DNA of 64,000 nt from Daedaleopsis sinensis (lineage: Eukaryota; Basidiomycota; Agaricomycetes; Polyporales; Polyporaceae), in contig CM066300.1 in assembly GCA_033807695.1 (NCBI GenBank), positions 5,270,001 through 5,334,000 of the forward strand, given 5' to 3'. Of this stretch, positions 47,501 through 59,400 are shown piece by piece. Each line of letters begins with the position of its first letter. Position 1 is the first letter of the stretch. The notes beneath the pieces are model-generated. The model made no database searches. It had not been told where the DNA came from and saw nothing but the letters and a program-made list of their open reading frames with translations. The translations under genes were made by a program, and so were the position numbers.

Positions 47501-49833
47501 GGCGGTGGATTGCAGCCGCGTTGAGCCCGCGCGCGTTCCCCAACCTCGCCGACCTCGCTCGCTGGCGGGTAGCCCGAGGTAGCACCGACCACATCCCCAA
47601 AGTTGCGGACTGGAAAGACGACTGCGACATCACGTTGCTCGAGATCGAACCCCTCACGAAGGCCTTGCCGCATCTTCCGCCTCCCAACCTCGATGAACAT
47701 CCCTGTCTGCGCATGTTCTACCGCTGTCAAGGTGTCCACCAGGAACAGCTCAAGAGCAAGCATCGCATCGCTGACATGATGGCCGTCCTGTCCGTCCTCT
47801 TCTTCAAGCACCAACTCGCGACCACCGGACGAGTTCTTCAAGTTCCTGCGGGTTCTCGCCTACGCGCTTCATTCAAGGCATTTCTCTCCAGGTTCAGCAA
47901 CCAGGGGGGAGACACCTTTATGGGCACGGATAGCGCACGCATGAAGGCTTCGAAGATCGAGTGGTGCAACTGGGACGACGCGATCCTCGAGAAGATGGTC
48001 TCCGACTCGAAGACTACTTTGGGACCGCTGGATCACCAGCTCAGTAGTGTGGAGCGGACCAGCTCTGTCGCACGCAAAGTGGAGTTCGGCAAAGAGCTCG
48101 TTCAACTCAGCAAGTGGTTAGAGAAGAGCACGATCGCTCGCTGTGCTCCGTATGCGGCGGGCAACATCGAGTACAACGTCGCGCGTGCATTCGATCAGTT
48201 GCAACTGGTGATACCTCGTTAGTCGTACGTTTTGAAAACCATCACTAACGCACGTTTTAGGCTTTGCTGCACAATGCTGACAGGATTGAAGTGCGGATGA
48301 TGGGTCTTCCCAAGGAAGTACCCTACATTCCACCGTCTGACTACGGTGTGTGCGCCAGCCTCGCAGTTCCCGTCCCGCCGTCGGTTCGCGAGGCGAACTA
48401 CTTCACGTCGATCGAGGCTTTGAAGGCAGGGGCTCCAGTCCTTGCGGAGCAGCTCTCGCAGCTGGTTGAGGATGAGGCAGCGTCGAGCCCCCGCACGTCA
48501 AACGACAAGGACGGGATCCTTCCTCAGGACGTCGGGGGCTGGCACAAGGTGTTCGACACTTCTCGCGACGACATCGTCAACGCTGCGCAAGCTGGGCTCG
48601 AGCGGTCCATCAACTCGAACGCGGTCAAAGGGGGCAAGCCTCGCAAGATCACCGAGTGCGAGCAGGACACCCGTGATCGCGCCAAGTGGTCGGACAGCTT
48701 CCGGAAACTGGAGGACGCTACTTTCTGCAACCCCGCCCACCCGTCAGTCCAGCCGCTTGCCCAGGTACGTGGGTTTGCCCGTTCTGGCGCGCTGAACGAC
48801 CCTGCCCCTGGCACCAAGCATTCTCAGGACGTCGACGGCAACTCAGAGGTGAGTTTCTGTCGTTAGCGATGTGTTTTAAAATCTATGACTATGCTCACTT
48901 CTTCGTGTGTACGCAGGATGGCCAGGGATCCGAGGTTCCCGTTGATGAGAGCGAGGACGAAGGCGACAAATCCTCAGCCGACCCGTCTCAAGCAACCTCT
49001 CGCATGATCACTCCCGGCGTCGATGTGTTCGGCACTCAGCCACTCGTTGAGCCCACTCAGCTCACCCCGGGCCGACCGCCTGTGCCGCGCGAGCTTCCGT
49101 TCCTTGGAAACGACGGAGACCGGGTGAGTCTCGGTGCGGCATGTCGTTTACTCGCATTCTGACCTTCACCCGCAGTCCAGCCCGGACCTGCCGCTCGGAC
49201 AGGGTGCGCCAGGCAGGCGAGGGTCGCGCGCGTCGACGCCGATGAGTCCGCCACCTGAAACGGTCACTCCGTCGCTGACAGATGATCCAGACCATGCAGA
49301 CGACATGGACACGGCGCCTGACGGAGTCGAATACGTCGATCTGGACTCGGACGATCAACAGCCCCCAGTGCGCCGCGCGCAGCCCAACAGGCGGGGCAGA
49401 AGTGCCGTGCTCCCTCGCCCTGCCGGCGGAAAGTCAGGTGTGTCTCATGCTGCTGACTTGACTATTTCAGGCTTATCCACTCATTGCGCGACCCAGCTGT
49501 CGTCAACAAGCGACAGAGGGCGGAGTCGGCCGCCCAAGGCCCGGGCTCCTCTCCTCGCAGCCCGACTACCCGGCCCCCGAGGAACAAGAAGGTGAAGAAG
49601 TCCAAGGACCACGTCACGACTAGCGACGACGACGGGCCAGCGCCGACGCAGGGGGCGAGGTCGGGGTCCTCCGCGCCACCGGGTATGTACGTCTGATGAC
49701 TGCACGTTGCACCGTTCCAGGTTTCGCCCTCCTCCGTCCCTCCCCACATCCGCACCCGTATTCGCATCCGCATTCGCATTCGCCGTCGCCTGCTTTGTCT
49801 CGTATATATAAAAACTGTCCAACAGAAGTGTAA
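44562..49833 (+). CDS. gene A: giant protein with ParB-like N-terminal domain, function unknown
   Basis: Not recognised as a known gene. Twelve exons (44562-44570, 44635-44826, 44892-45525, 45590-45978, 46030-46776, 47068-47211, 47260-48207, 48261-48848, 48917-49123, 49176-49437, 49497-49682, 49721-49833) keep frame at every join and give 1472 residues. A Lys-rich start is followed by a ParB/sulfiredoxin-like block: FGTYNPRAVNTKVVKKLVSD, then DFNTSGRQ, and ILTGQHRSVAGREW, which resembles the ParB G-E/Q-H-R signature. Next are LRLYVSTNRRAPRLETTDEE and a helical region with no family match (FADMLTRRFETLEMISRTSS, FAETFVRSVARSNVVFDPST). The last 330 residues are acidic and disordered with basic patches (RPPRNKKVKKSKD). 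An in-frame upstream ATG at 44367 would add 65 residues but translates the CT-rich promoter tract. The last two introns are less certain. ParB fold is inferred by eye. Confidence 0.7.
45543..45576. repeat. hairpin element copy 3 (gene A intron 3)
   Basis: CGATAGGCGT, GGATTTGGAAATCC, ATGACTAACG, inside intron 45526-45589; the arm supplies a branch-point-like CTAAC. Confidence 0.7.
46777..47067 (+). other. 291-bp intron of gene A with five 17-bp palindrome repeats
   Basis: The longest intron of gene A (others about 38-68 bp). From 46941 to 47022 a 17-bp unit repeats five times; each contains CCCGCGTRCGCGG, a near-perfect palindrome, joined by YTGT. A further CCGCGTAGGCGG-like word lies near 46902. 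The same palindrome family marks the 5' flank and the long intron of gene B. Confidence 0.8.
48217..48250. repeat. hairpin element copy 4 (gene A intron 7)
   Basis: CGTTAGTCGT, ACGTTTTGAAAACC, ATCACTAACG fill 34 of the 53 bases of intron 48208-48260. Confidence 0.75.
48861..48894. repeat. hairpin element copy 5 (gene A intron 8)
   Basis: CGTTAGCGAT, GTGTTTTAAAATCT, ATGACTATGC, inside intron 48849-48916. Confidence 0.7.
49803..49812 (+). promoter_or_regulatory. TATA-like element between genes A and B
   Basis: TATATATAAA just before the stop of gene A, about 380 bp upstream of ATG 50189 of gene B. It could be a core promoter for B with a long leader. Position-based inference. Confidence 0.35.
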
Positions 49834-50188
49834 GAATAGCATGTATTTCGTACTCCTGCCCTTGCAGTAGACGGCTCGGTAGGCCACGGAGACAGCCGAG
49901 CGCACGCCACTGATAGAGTTAGTGACGCCGCCCAGCACCACAGCCGAGGAGTCCCGTAGTTGCGACCACCCGGTCTCAGCGCAATATCGGCCCCGACGAC
50001 ACTGACATTTAACCGTTTAGCATTAACTCAGGCATCAAGTTAGGACTCCGGCTCCTCTGATCTACCACGCATATTCAACTGATGCAGCCGCTCGTCTCCA
50101 AGTCCCAGCGCCGCCTCCCAGTCCTTGCAGCTCTCCAGCAACCCCCACCACACTCGCTCCCTTCCTGCTGTCTCTCCGCAATCCTACA
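49834..50188. other. spacer between genes A and B
   Basis: 355 bp with no gene. It presumably holds the end of A and the leader of B; the last 100 bp are rich in pyrimidines. Confidence 0.45.
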
Positions 50189-53100
50189 ATGCCCCCTCAC
50201 GCATCTACATCGTTCCGCTTCCACGACGACCCCCAGGACGAGGAGGATGGCGTCTCCAGGTGCGTATTTCACGATAGACATGGATTTTCAAAACGATGAC
50301 TAACGTCTTCTTTGTGGCAAGTTCCACCGCACAGAACGAAGATGCACCTGAAGACGGCCTGGGCCAGCGAGCGTTCGAAAACGCGGAGTCCGAGCCTGTG
50401 AACCTTCTCAACCACGACGATGCCTCCCTGCCAGCGACTCTGCAGTGCGACGACCCGGTCTCTCAAGACGCACTCACCACCGACTATTACCTAGCGAATC
50501 TCAAGGACCGCGTCGGTGCTCATGGCTACGCTGCGGCCCCCTCTCGCGACATCATGTTGAGTGACCTCCGTGCCATGCGTCGTTCCGGCAACGTCCGTGC
50601 AGCCCTCACCCTTCTCAAAGAGAAGCGGCGCCTGGTTATTGACGACGTGTACAAACGGGCAGGAGGTCATAAGGACGCGTATTGGACCATTCCCGAGGTA
50701 TGTTTTGTCACGATCGCACCGTGCACGTCCTGTAAAAGACCGCCCATCACTAACTACATGCTACCCAGGTCCGCTTGGACTACAAGCTCGGATTGTCCGC
50801 CGAGTGCGGGTTGGACGCGGCTCTCCCCAACCTCAACATTGAGGAGGTCCGCAACGACCCCGCTTGGACGTTCACGCTCAAGACGTCGTGCCGTTACTGG
50901 GACTACCGCGGCGACCGTGAGGTCCTCGGATTCGACCCATCTGGACGTATGCTGTACCTCGGGAAGACACCTGCTCACGAGGACGTCTGGATCGTTCTGG
51001 CACCAGACGAATGTGTTGGTCCTGATGCCGAGATGCAAGCTGTCGGGAAAGCTGATTCCCCAGCACGCATGGATCGTCAATCGGCCAACGTTATGTGGGC
51101 CTTCCTCGCGTACCTCTTCTCCCGTATTCGGTATAGCGACTTCGCGCGCCGCCCCGGACATTACCCGGACGTCTCTTCTGAGAGAACGCTTGCATTGTCC
51201 ACCGATATTCTGTGAGTTCCTTCTCTGCCTTTAGTCATGCTTTTCCAAATGCAGCCCTAACCCGCGAACGCGGTCGCTCCGCGTTCGCGGCGGACTGGGC
51301 TACGATACGATGCATGTAGCTCACTGGTACTGTTTGTGGGCACACTGTAATGTCCCGCGCACGCGGGTATACCGCGTCCGCGGCATTGTAATCAACGGAT
51401 GTGACTTACATCGTATCCACAGGTCACGTCGAGACTTGACGTTCTCTCTCGACCAATTTATCGAGTTGAACGAAGCCTTCAAGGATCGTTGGGAACACTG
51501 GTACACACACGCCCCCGACTCGTACAACCTCCCGGTCTTCGCTCACGCCACTCCGCTGAGTCTGATCATTATGTATGGTCAGAACCGCACAGTGTCGCGC
51601 CCTCCCGGTCGCGCGGTGGACTCTGCGTTCTGGAGGAAGGACATGGACCCGTTGAAGTTTTCGCGTATTGAATTTGCGCTCGCGACGCATTATTGGTAAG
51701 TGCTACACTCTGTCGATGTGTACGACATTACTAACTCCAGACAGTGTTACTATCCCTCCCGAATGGGAGGAACTGGATCATCAAGACATCTTTGAACAAA
51801 ACGACGACGTCTACGACTCAGCCGATTCTGAACGACGGCGGCGTTTTGACACGGCAGAGCAACTAGAAGAGCTGCCTCTGTTCAATCCTCAAGACGAGGA
51901 GATCCCGATCTACAACGCGAGCGGACGCCGCATTCCCCGACGCGCACCTCACTGCCCTGATCGAGAGTGGCCCGTGGCAGGCGTTCTGCAGGATCTTAGC
52001 AAGGTAGCCACTCTTTTCGTCGCCCCGTCCCATGTTCCTGTCAATCCAGAATTCGACGGCGAGCACCGCTTGGATCGAGGGTTCGGGCAGGGACTGGACG
52101 ACGCAGACATGGACGACGTCGATGAAGAATATGTCGGTCGTCACGCCCGAGCTAACGACGTCCCGTTCACTCGCTACCCTCACTGCTACATCCCGAGTCT
52201 GGGACAATGGCAAGCTCGTGGATTCATCCAGCCTATGATGCCCCTTCTGTACAAACTCCATCACCGTATCCGGGACGGCCCTCATCGCGGCCTGTGTGTC
52301 GAACCGGTCAGCTCGCAGTGTTACAATAGGCTCGCGCACCGGGTCCGTGCGTCCTCCCGTCTACATCTCGCTCAGACTGGACCTATGACCGGACTGGTCA
52401 GCGGCGCGTACGCTCGGACATCCAAAAACGAGTCTCATGCGAATGACCTGCTCTTCTACGCCCAGAACAACCTGCCGCATCAACGACTCGCCGACCAAAT
52501 CCGGGAGGCCGGAAACGATCGATACCTCCGCCTCGAGAACGTGTTCCGCTTCCATCCGCATCGCATGGACCCCGAGCTCTTCGACGACGTGGACGGTTTC
52601 TACGACTCGGTGATCACCCCCTTGCTCGACCTCGGCGCTCACCCATCCGTGCTTGTCGCTCTGAAATCTACTTCTACACTCCTGATGCCCAAGGTGCGTG
52701 TCGCCGTCGCGACCTGCCTGCTTGGGACATTCTGACACTGTGTCACTTTGCAGATCTTCCCTCGCATCTACCTCGACGCTACGTTTCCTATCACATCTCT
52801 CATCGAGGTGCTCTGGCGTGAGCAGTTGGCTGAACCGACCAGGCGTTGTGCAGAACAAGTGTCCGTCCGTGCGCCTCGTGCCTCTTCGTCTCGTGCATCA
52901 GGCAGTTCGAGGGCTTCACAGCCCCATTATCCGACGCCTCCCTCGACACAAGTTGCTTCGCGAGGCTCTCAACCCCGGGCCACGCAGAACGCTCAGATCG
53001 CCGCTACCCAGCGGCAGCCATGGATTCTCCGCCTCCAGGGAGCACCATCCCCTCAATATGTCGAGCTCATGGCAACCTCAGAACGTCTCCTCAACTTCGG

Positions 53101-54843
53101 TCACACTGGCTCAGCCCTTGTTCTCACCACTGGCCTCATGAGTCGTCTATGGGCATCCCGCGCGCTGAAGGAGGGCTTCATGCCCATGTTCTCTGGCGCT
53201 CTGCAGTTCGGGGGCAGGACTAATACCCAGCCGATATTCGACCTTGCGATGTGGCCTTCCGACAAGCGCACGAACACCCCATACCTCTCGTCAAAGCGTG
53301 CGCAGCAGCTCACGTACGGCGAAGACCACTTTCAGGTACGTTCCACTTGCCCTGCGTTTACATAGTACTGACGTTGCAACCCGAATCCTTGACTCGTTGA
53401 CACACAGGGGTATCTGAGCAACTTTCAAATGCTCCTCGCGCTCGAGCAAGACATCGGTATCGCAGGCTCCCTTACGACGATGCAAGACCAACTCGTACGC
53501 GTCTGCCGCATCGCCATCGAGGCGTATCTCTCGGACGTCCGGACTCTGGTCGCCAACCACCTTGCAGCAGACGAGCTCACCACTCCGAAGGACAAGGCCC
53601 ACCCTGATCGTGTGTGGATGACGACGCGACAGAACCACTTCAACGTGTGGAAGAAACTCGAACAGCCGCTAGCGTGGGGTGAAGGCACCACTAACCCGTA
53701 CTGGCTGCTCTCTCGCATCGTCTATCGAGAGCGCGGTCAGTATGGGAATGGGCTAGGTCGCTCAATCAAGGACACCTGCTCACGGCGCGAGTTCGTCGAC
53801 AAACTGTACACGAGCGCGACAGCGACGTCGATGCAGGGTGTTCGATCCCCTCTTTGGTCCCGCGGCCACGCATGGCCCGTGTTTCGCACCGCGATCGCGC
53901 AGTGCCTTTTCCGTCTCTCCCCTGCGGCGTCCGAGCGAGAAGCTGAAGAAGCGATCAAGGCCGCGTTGGAATCGTGCATCCGCCAAGTTGGGATCAACTT
54001 CTACCCTGACCTCGGGGAGAGTCGTGAAAGGGAACCGTCCCCGCTTGCCTGGACGCTTGTTGGCCTTCCCAATTCCGCGCGAACCCGTCTGAACGAGGAG
54101 CAGCCCATGTCGCACGAGGACCGGATGGACTTTAACCTCAACCGCAAGGTGAAGTCGACGCGGACGCAGGACGCGAACGCCCCGTGGAGCGCAAAGACGA
54201 CCAGCATCGACGAGTATCATCAATACGTCAATCATGAGGCCCTCCCTGTCGACTTCGACGTCTCTACAGCTGAAGGAGATGTGCAGTGCGAGCTGACGCT
54301 CGAGTGCTACCGCTGGGCGAAGAAGTTCCTGCGCGATCACCCGCAGGACTGGCGTGGACGACTCGCACGACACCTCGCCTTTTTGCTTGCGAAGATGGCT
54401 CCCTCGGTCTTTTGGCCTACATCAGGGAGCAAGGAAGTCCGAGACGCACTCGACGGGTGGGACAATCGCGTCCCCGAGCAGAGTATCTCGGCCCTTCGCA
54501 AGCTTCCCTGGCAGACACGCGAGAAGATCAAAGGCTTTGGTCTATCGCTGTACTTTTCGCAGGCGACAGTCGTGCTGCTGTGCTGGACGCACGAGCAGTC
54601 CCCGCTGCGTACGCACATCGCCGCCAACCCGGGCGCTGGACTCGCAGCGTGGAACAAGAAACATTGTTAGTCATGGATTTTGAAAACGATGACTATCGCG
54701 GTTTTGTCACTAACAATGACTTTCTAACAGCTGCAAAGGCGTTGACGGTGGTGAATCTCATTCGAATGGGTGTCGCGGTCGGTAAGAACAATCGCATAGT
54801 CAGTTCGGCTCGTCCTGGCATCGATTACGACGCACGCTCTTAG
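50189..54843 (+). CDS. gene B: giant protein of unknown function, partner of gene A
   Basis: Not recognised. Eight exons (50189-50259, 50322-50697, 50769-51211, 51423-51695, 51745-52693, 52754-53335, 53408-54665, 54731-54843) keep frame throughout and give 1354 residues. The start MPPHASTSFRFHDDPQDEED is acidic. Visible blocks: TLLKEKRRLVIDDVYKRAGG, WTFTLKTSCRYWDYRGDREV, LGFDPSGRMLYLGKTPAHED, RRDLTFSLDQFIELNEAF, PVFAHATPLSLIIMYGQNRT, a Ser/Arg-rich linker (RAPRASSSRASGSSRASQP), then WILRLQGAPSPQYVELMATS and a long C-terminal helical region (FLRDHPQDWRGRLARHLAFL, WDNRVPEQSISALRKLPWQT). No signal peptide or membrane span is obvious. Orientation, size, intron style and shared intron motifs tie it to gene A, so the two likely work together. 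No nuclease or transposase motif could be named. Confidence 0.7.
50272..50305. repeat. hairpin element copy 6 (gene B intron 1)
   Basis: CGATAGACAT, GGATTTTCAAAACG, ATGACTAACG, inside intron 50260-50321. Confidence 0.75.
51212..51422 (+). other. 211-bp intron of gene B with four palindromes
   Basis: The longest intron of gene B. It contains CCCGCGAACGCGG (51261), CCGCGTTCGCGG (51279), CCCGCGCACGCGGG (51354) and CCGCGTCCGCGG (51372), plus half of a hairpin element (TTAGTCATGCTTTTCCAAAT near 51231). Splicing GATATTCT|G to TCACGTCGAG keeps frame. Confidence 0.75.
54666..54698. repeat. hairpin element copy 7 (gene B intron 7)
   Basis: GTTAGTCAT, GGATTTTGAAAACG, ATGACTATCG. Here the left arm is itself the 5' splice site (GTTAGT) of intron 54666-54730. 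Confidence 0.75.
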
Positions 54844-56409
54844 GGTTATGAAGAGATTATACACCTTTGGGTCGGCTCGGGGTCGACTTTGGGTGGGAGA
54901 CTGAGCCCCCAGCCCCTTCAGTAGGTATCATAACTGTAGTTACCCAATATGATTGACAAAGGTCCTCTGTAGTTGGCCAATCTGACGGGATCGGCCCTAT
55001 TAATCTACATGCCAGGGCGGTCAGATCGGGACACCTGACTTTAGCACAAACGTCAGCCGATCGAATATTACCCCTGGGTGCCGCTACCCCAGCTGTTCAC
55101 CCGGATCGAGCGCGGGGATATGTCTTATATAGTCGTCCGATCCGGGGGCGCATATGTGCACCAGTCTTGTCCGATCGTGCCATAGCAATGTGCACTCTGC
55201 TCATCGGATCGGAATATCGAACTATGGAGTCTTTTTCGATGGGGTATCCACTTTGTGAATCTCAACTACGACTGTATGTACTACCCGAACTCCATTAACC
55301 GATACACCATGTATGCTCAGGGATCGGGGTAGTAGTATAGGCAGCTCTGTGCTCCGATCGCTGGACCGGGTGTTGTCACTGTACCGGTCGGAAGCGGGGG
55401 TTGATATTTACATTGGTGTCTCCCGATCCTCTGCAGTGGCATTGACACTAGGGTCTTTCAATCGGGCCTCGGAGCTACTGTCCTCGGTGGCCCGATCGGG
55501 CCGCAAATGCGCGCACTCCCGTATCCCGATCGGACAGCCATTTACCGTAGGCAAAAAAAGGACTGCCCGGAATCGAACAGACGAGTGCAGCCGCGGACAA
55601 CATTATTACTTTACAGTGTTCATGCCAACTGTACTATTAGGGAGCGTAATATAAAGGCTCCATGTTATATGTCATGCCTTGTGTCTTTGTATTCCCTAGA
55701 GAGTGTGTAACAAGATATCAGTTCAATTAGACTATCCCTACTCTCGTGCAGCGATTGGATTGGAGAGTTATGCATCGGAGTGCTCCGATCCCTTCCAGCC
55801 TTATCCTCAGTCGACACATCCGATCGGGTTACGTATATAACCGGTACGCCGCCCGGATCGGACGCTGCATTGTCTACACTGCAGTAGTCCGATCGGGCTG
55901 CCTCTCGCCAACTTTCCCTAAACTCATCGGCGCTCGTGAGTGGCCTATGCAAGTAGAAAGTGTTGGTCATGCAATAAACACAGTTATGTGCCCCACTTGC
56001 AGACATTTGTATCAACCCGGCTGACTCCGGCTGACTAGAACAGTGTCACTCATTTGTATTGTTTGCAAGGAGCATGATCCGGACCAGGACATGATTCGGG
56101 ATATTTAGAATAGCCCATTTACCACAGCCCATGACATTAAAGTTCCCATACTTACTGCCCGACCGGATCGTACGAAACCCCATAGTTACTAGCGACCCGG
56201 ACCCGGCCGGATCGCGCTTAGTCCGCGGGGTTAACAGTCCGGCCGGGCGTTGATCCTCCACGGACTTACTGGCCCGGCCGGGATCCTATGTATGCCTGGT
56301 AGATGGTCCTGAATGTACTGCCGCCCCTGTACCTGGTGAGAGGCATAGGATTGGACCTGCTAAAGAGAGCATATAAACTTTTACAAAGCATTACTGCTCA
56401 AGGGGAACG
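54844..56409. other. non-coding block with a dense cluster of CCGATCGG-like sites
   Basis: No gene is seen in 1.57 kb. Between about 54985 and 55890 roughly eighteen copies of a CCGATC/GATCGG core occur at intervals of tens of bases (for example 55137, 55167, 55203, 55351, 55489, 55525, 55821, 55880), some as full CCGATCGG or CCCGATCGGG palindromes. From about 56160 the motif changes to CCGGCCGG, as in the following satellite. Confidence 0.6.
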
Positions 56410-59400
56410 GGAGGAGAGGATACCGGCCGGGGCGGTAGTTGTGTCTACGCTCCCGCCCGGCCGGGGCTGTTGAATGTTCAGTCTCCTGGCACACGCACGC
56501 GTGCACGGACCTGCTCGTAGCTGTTTCTGCAGCCCCCGCAGCGCCGGACGGACTCGGCTACCTGCTCCGCGGAGCTCTAGCAGACGATCTGAAAATTGTG
56601 TCAGTGCGGAGACGGGCCCCGGCCGGGGCGGTAGTCGCGTCTACGCTCCCGCCCGGCCGGGGCTGTTGAATGTTCAGTCTCCTGGCACACGCACGCGTGC
56701 ACGGACCGGCTCGTAGCTGTTTCTGCAGCCCTGCACCACCGGACGGACTCGGCTACCTGCTCCGCGGAGCTCTAGCAGACGATCTGAAAATTGTGTCAGT
56801 GCGGAGACGGGGTCCCGGCCGGGGCGGTAGTTGTGTCTACGCTCCCGCCCGGCCGGGGCTGTTGAATGTTCAGTCTCCTGGCACACGCACGCGTGCACGG
56901 ACCTGCTCGTAGCTGTTTCTGCAGCCCCCGCAGCGCCGGACGGACTCGGCTACCTGCTCCGCGGAGCTCTAGCAGACGATCTGAAAATTGTGTCAGTGCG
57001 GAGACGGGCCCCGGCCGGGGCGGTAGTCGCGTCTACGCTCCCGCCCGGCCGGGGCTGTTGAATGTTCAGTCTCCTGGCACACGCACGCGTGCACGGACCT
57101 GCTCGTAGCTGTTTCTGCAGCCCCCGCAGCGCCGGACGGACTCGGCTACCTGCTCCGCGGAGCTCTAGCAGACGATCTGAAAATTGTGTCAGTGCGGAGA
57201 CGGGCCCCGGCCGGGGCGGTAGTCGCGTCTACGCTCCCGCCCGGCCGGGGCTGTTGAATGTTCAGTCTCCTGGCACACGCACGCGTGCACGGACCGGCTC
57301 GTAGCTGTTTCTGCAGCCCTGCACCACCGGACGGACTCGGCTACCTGCTCCGCGGAGCTCTAGCAGACGATCTGAAAATTGTGTCAGTGCGGAGACGGGG
57401 TCCCGGCCGGGGCGGTAGTTGTGTCTACGCTCCCGCCCGGCCGGGGCTGTTGAACGTTCAGTCTCCTGGCACACGCACGCGTGCACGGACCGGCTCGTAG
57501 CTGTTTCTGCAGCCCCCGCAGCGCCGGACGGACTCGGCTACCTGCTCCGCGGAGCTCTAGCAGACGATCTGAAAATTGTGTCAGTGCGGAGACGGGCCCC
57601 GGCCGGGGCGGTAGTCGCGTCTACGCTCCCGCCCGGCCGGGGCTGTTGAACGTTCAGTCTCCTGGCACACGCACGCGTGCACGGACCGGCTCGTAGCTGT
57701 TTCTGCAGCCCTGCACCACCGGACGGACTCGGCTACCTGCTCCGCGGAGCTCTAGCAGACGATCTGAAAATTGTGTCAGTGCGGAGACGGGGTCCCGGCC
57801 GGGGCGGTAGTTGTGTCTACGCTCCCGCCCGGCCGGGGCTGTTGAATGTTCAGTCTCCTGGCACACGCACGCGTGCACGGACCTGCTCGTAGCTGTTTCT
57901 GCAGCCCCGCAGCACCGGACGGACTCGGCTACCTGCTCCGCGGAGCTCTAGCAGACGATCTGAAAATTGTGTCAGTGAGGAGACGGGGTCCCGGCCGGGG
58001 CGGTAGTCGCGTCTACGCTCCCGCCCGGCCGGGGCTGTTGAACGTTCAGTCTCCTGGCACACGCACGCGTGCACGGACCGGCTCGTAGCTGTTTCTGCAG
58101 CCCTGCACCACCGGACGGACTCGGCTACCTGCTCCGCGGAGCTCTAGCAGACGATCCGAAAATTGTGTCAGTGCGGAGACGGGGTCCCGGCCGGGGCGGT
58201 AGTTGTGTCTACGCTCCCGCCCGGCCGGGGCTGTTGAATGTTCAGTCTCCTGGCACACGCACGCGTGCACGGACCTGCTCGTAGCTGTTTCTGCAGCCCT
58301 GCACCACCGGACGGACTCGGCTACCTGCTCCGCGGAGCTCTAGCAGACGATCCGAAAATTGTGTCAGTGCGGAGACGGGGTCCCGGCCGGGGCGGTAGTT
58401 GTGTCTACGCTCCCGCCCGGCCGGGGCTGTTGAATGTTCAGTCTCCTGGCACACGCACGCGTGCACGGACCTGCTCGTAGCTGTTTCTGCAGCCCTGCAC
58501 CACCGGACGGACTCGGCTACCTGCTCCGCGGAGCTCTAGCAGACGATCCGAAAATTGTGTCAGTGCGGAGACGGGGTCCCGGCCGGGGCGGTAGTTGTGT
58601 CTACGCTCCCGCCCGGCCGGGGCTGTTGAATGCTCAGTCTCCTGGCACACGCACGCGTGCACGGACCTGCTCGTAGCTGTTTCTGCAGCCCCCGCAGCGC
58701 CGGACGGACTCGGCTACCCGCTCCGCGGAGCTCTAGCAGACGATCTGAAAATTGTGTCAGTGAGGAGACGGGGTCCCGGCCGGGGCGGTAGTCGCGTCTA
58801 CGCTCCCGCCCGGCCGGGGCTGTTGAATGTTCAGTCTCCTGGCACACGCACGCGTGCACGGACCTGCTCGTAGCTGTTTCTGCAGCCCCCGCAGCGCCGG
58901 ACGGACTCGGCTACCTGCTCCGCGGAGCTCTAGCAGACGATCTGAAAATTGTGTCAGTGCGGAGACGGGCCCCGGCCGGGGCGGTAGTCGCGTCTACGCT
59001 CCCGCCCGGCCGGGGCTGTTGAATGTTCAGTCTCCTGGCACACGCACGCGTGCACGGACCGGCTCGTAGCTGTTTCTGCAGCCCTGCACCACCGGACGAA
59101 CTCGGCTACCTGCTCCGCGGAGCTCTAGCAGACGATCTGAAAATTGTGTCAGTGCGGAGACGGGCCCGGCCGGGGCGGTAGTCGCGTCTACGCTCCCGCC
59201 CGGCCGGGGCTGTTGAATGTTCAGTCTCCTGGCACACGCACGCGTGCACGGACCGGCTCGTAGCTGTTTCTGCAGCCCCGCAGCACCGGACGGACTCGGC
59301 TACCTGCTCCGCGGAGCTCTAGCAGACGATCTGAAAATTGTGTCAGTGCGGAGACGGGCCCCGGCCGGGGCGGTAGTCGCGTCTACGCTCCCGCCCGGCC

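Noticed and set aside
55550..55650. Possible tRNA or SINE-like RNA gene on the minus strand (A-box TAGTACAGTTGG, B-box GTTCGATTCC, then a run of T)
   Set aside because: The T-arm and acceptor stem cannot pair and no cloverleaf can be drawn; the boxes are likely chance matches.
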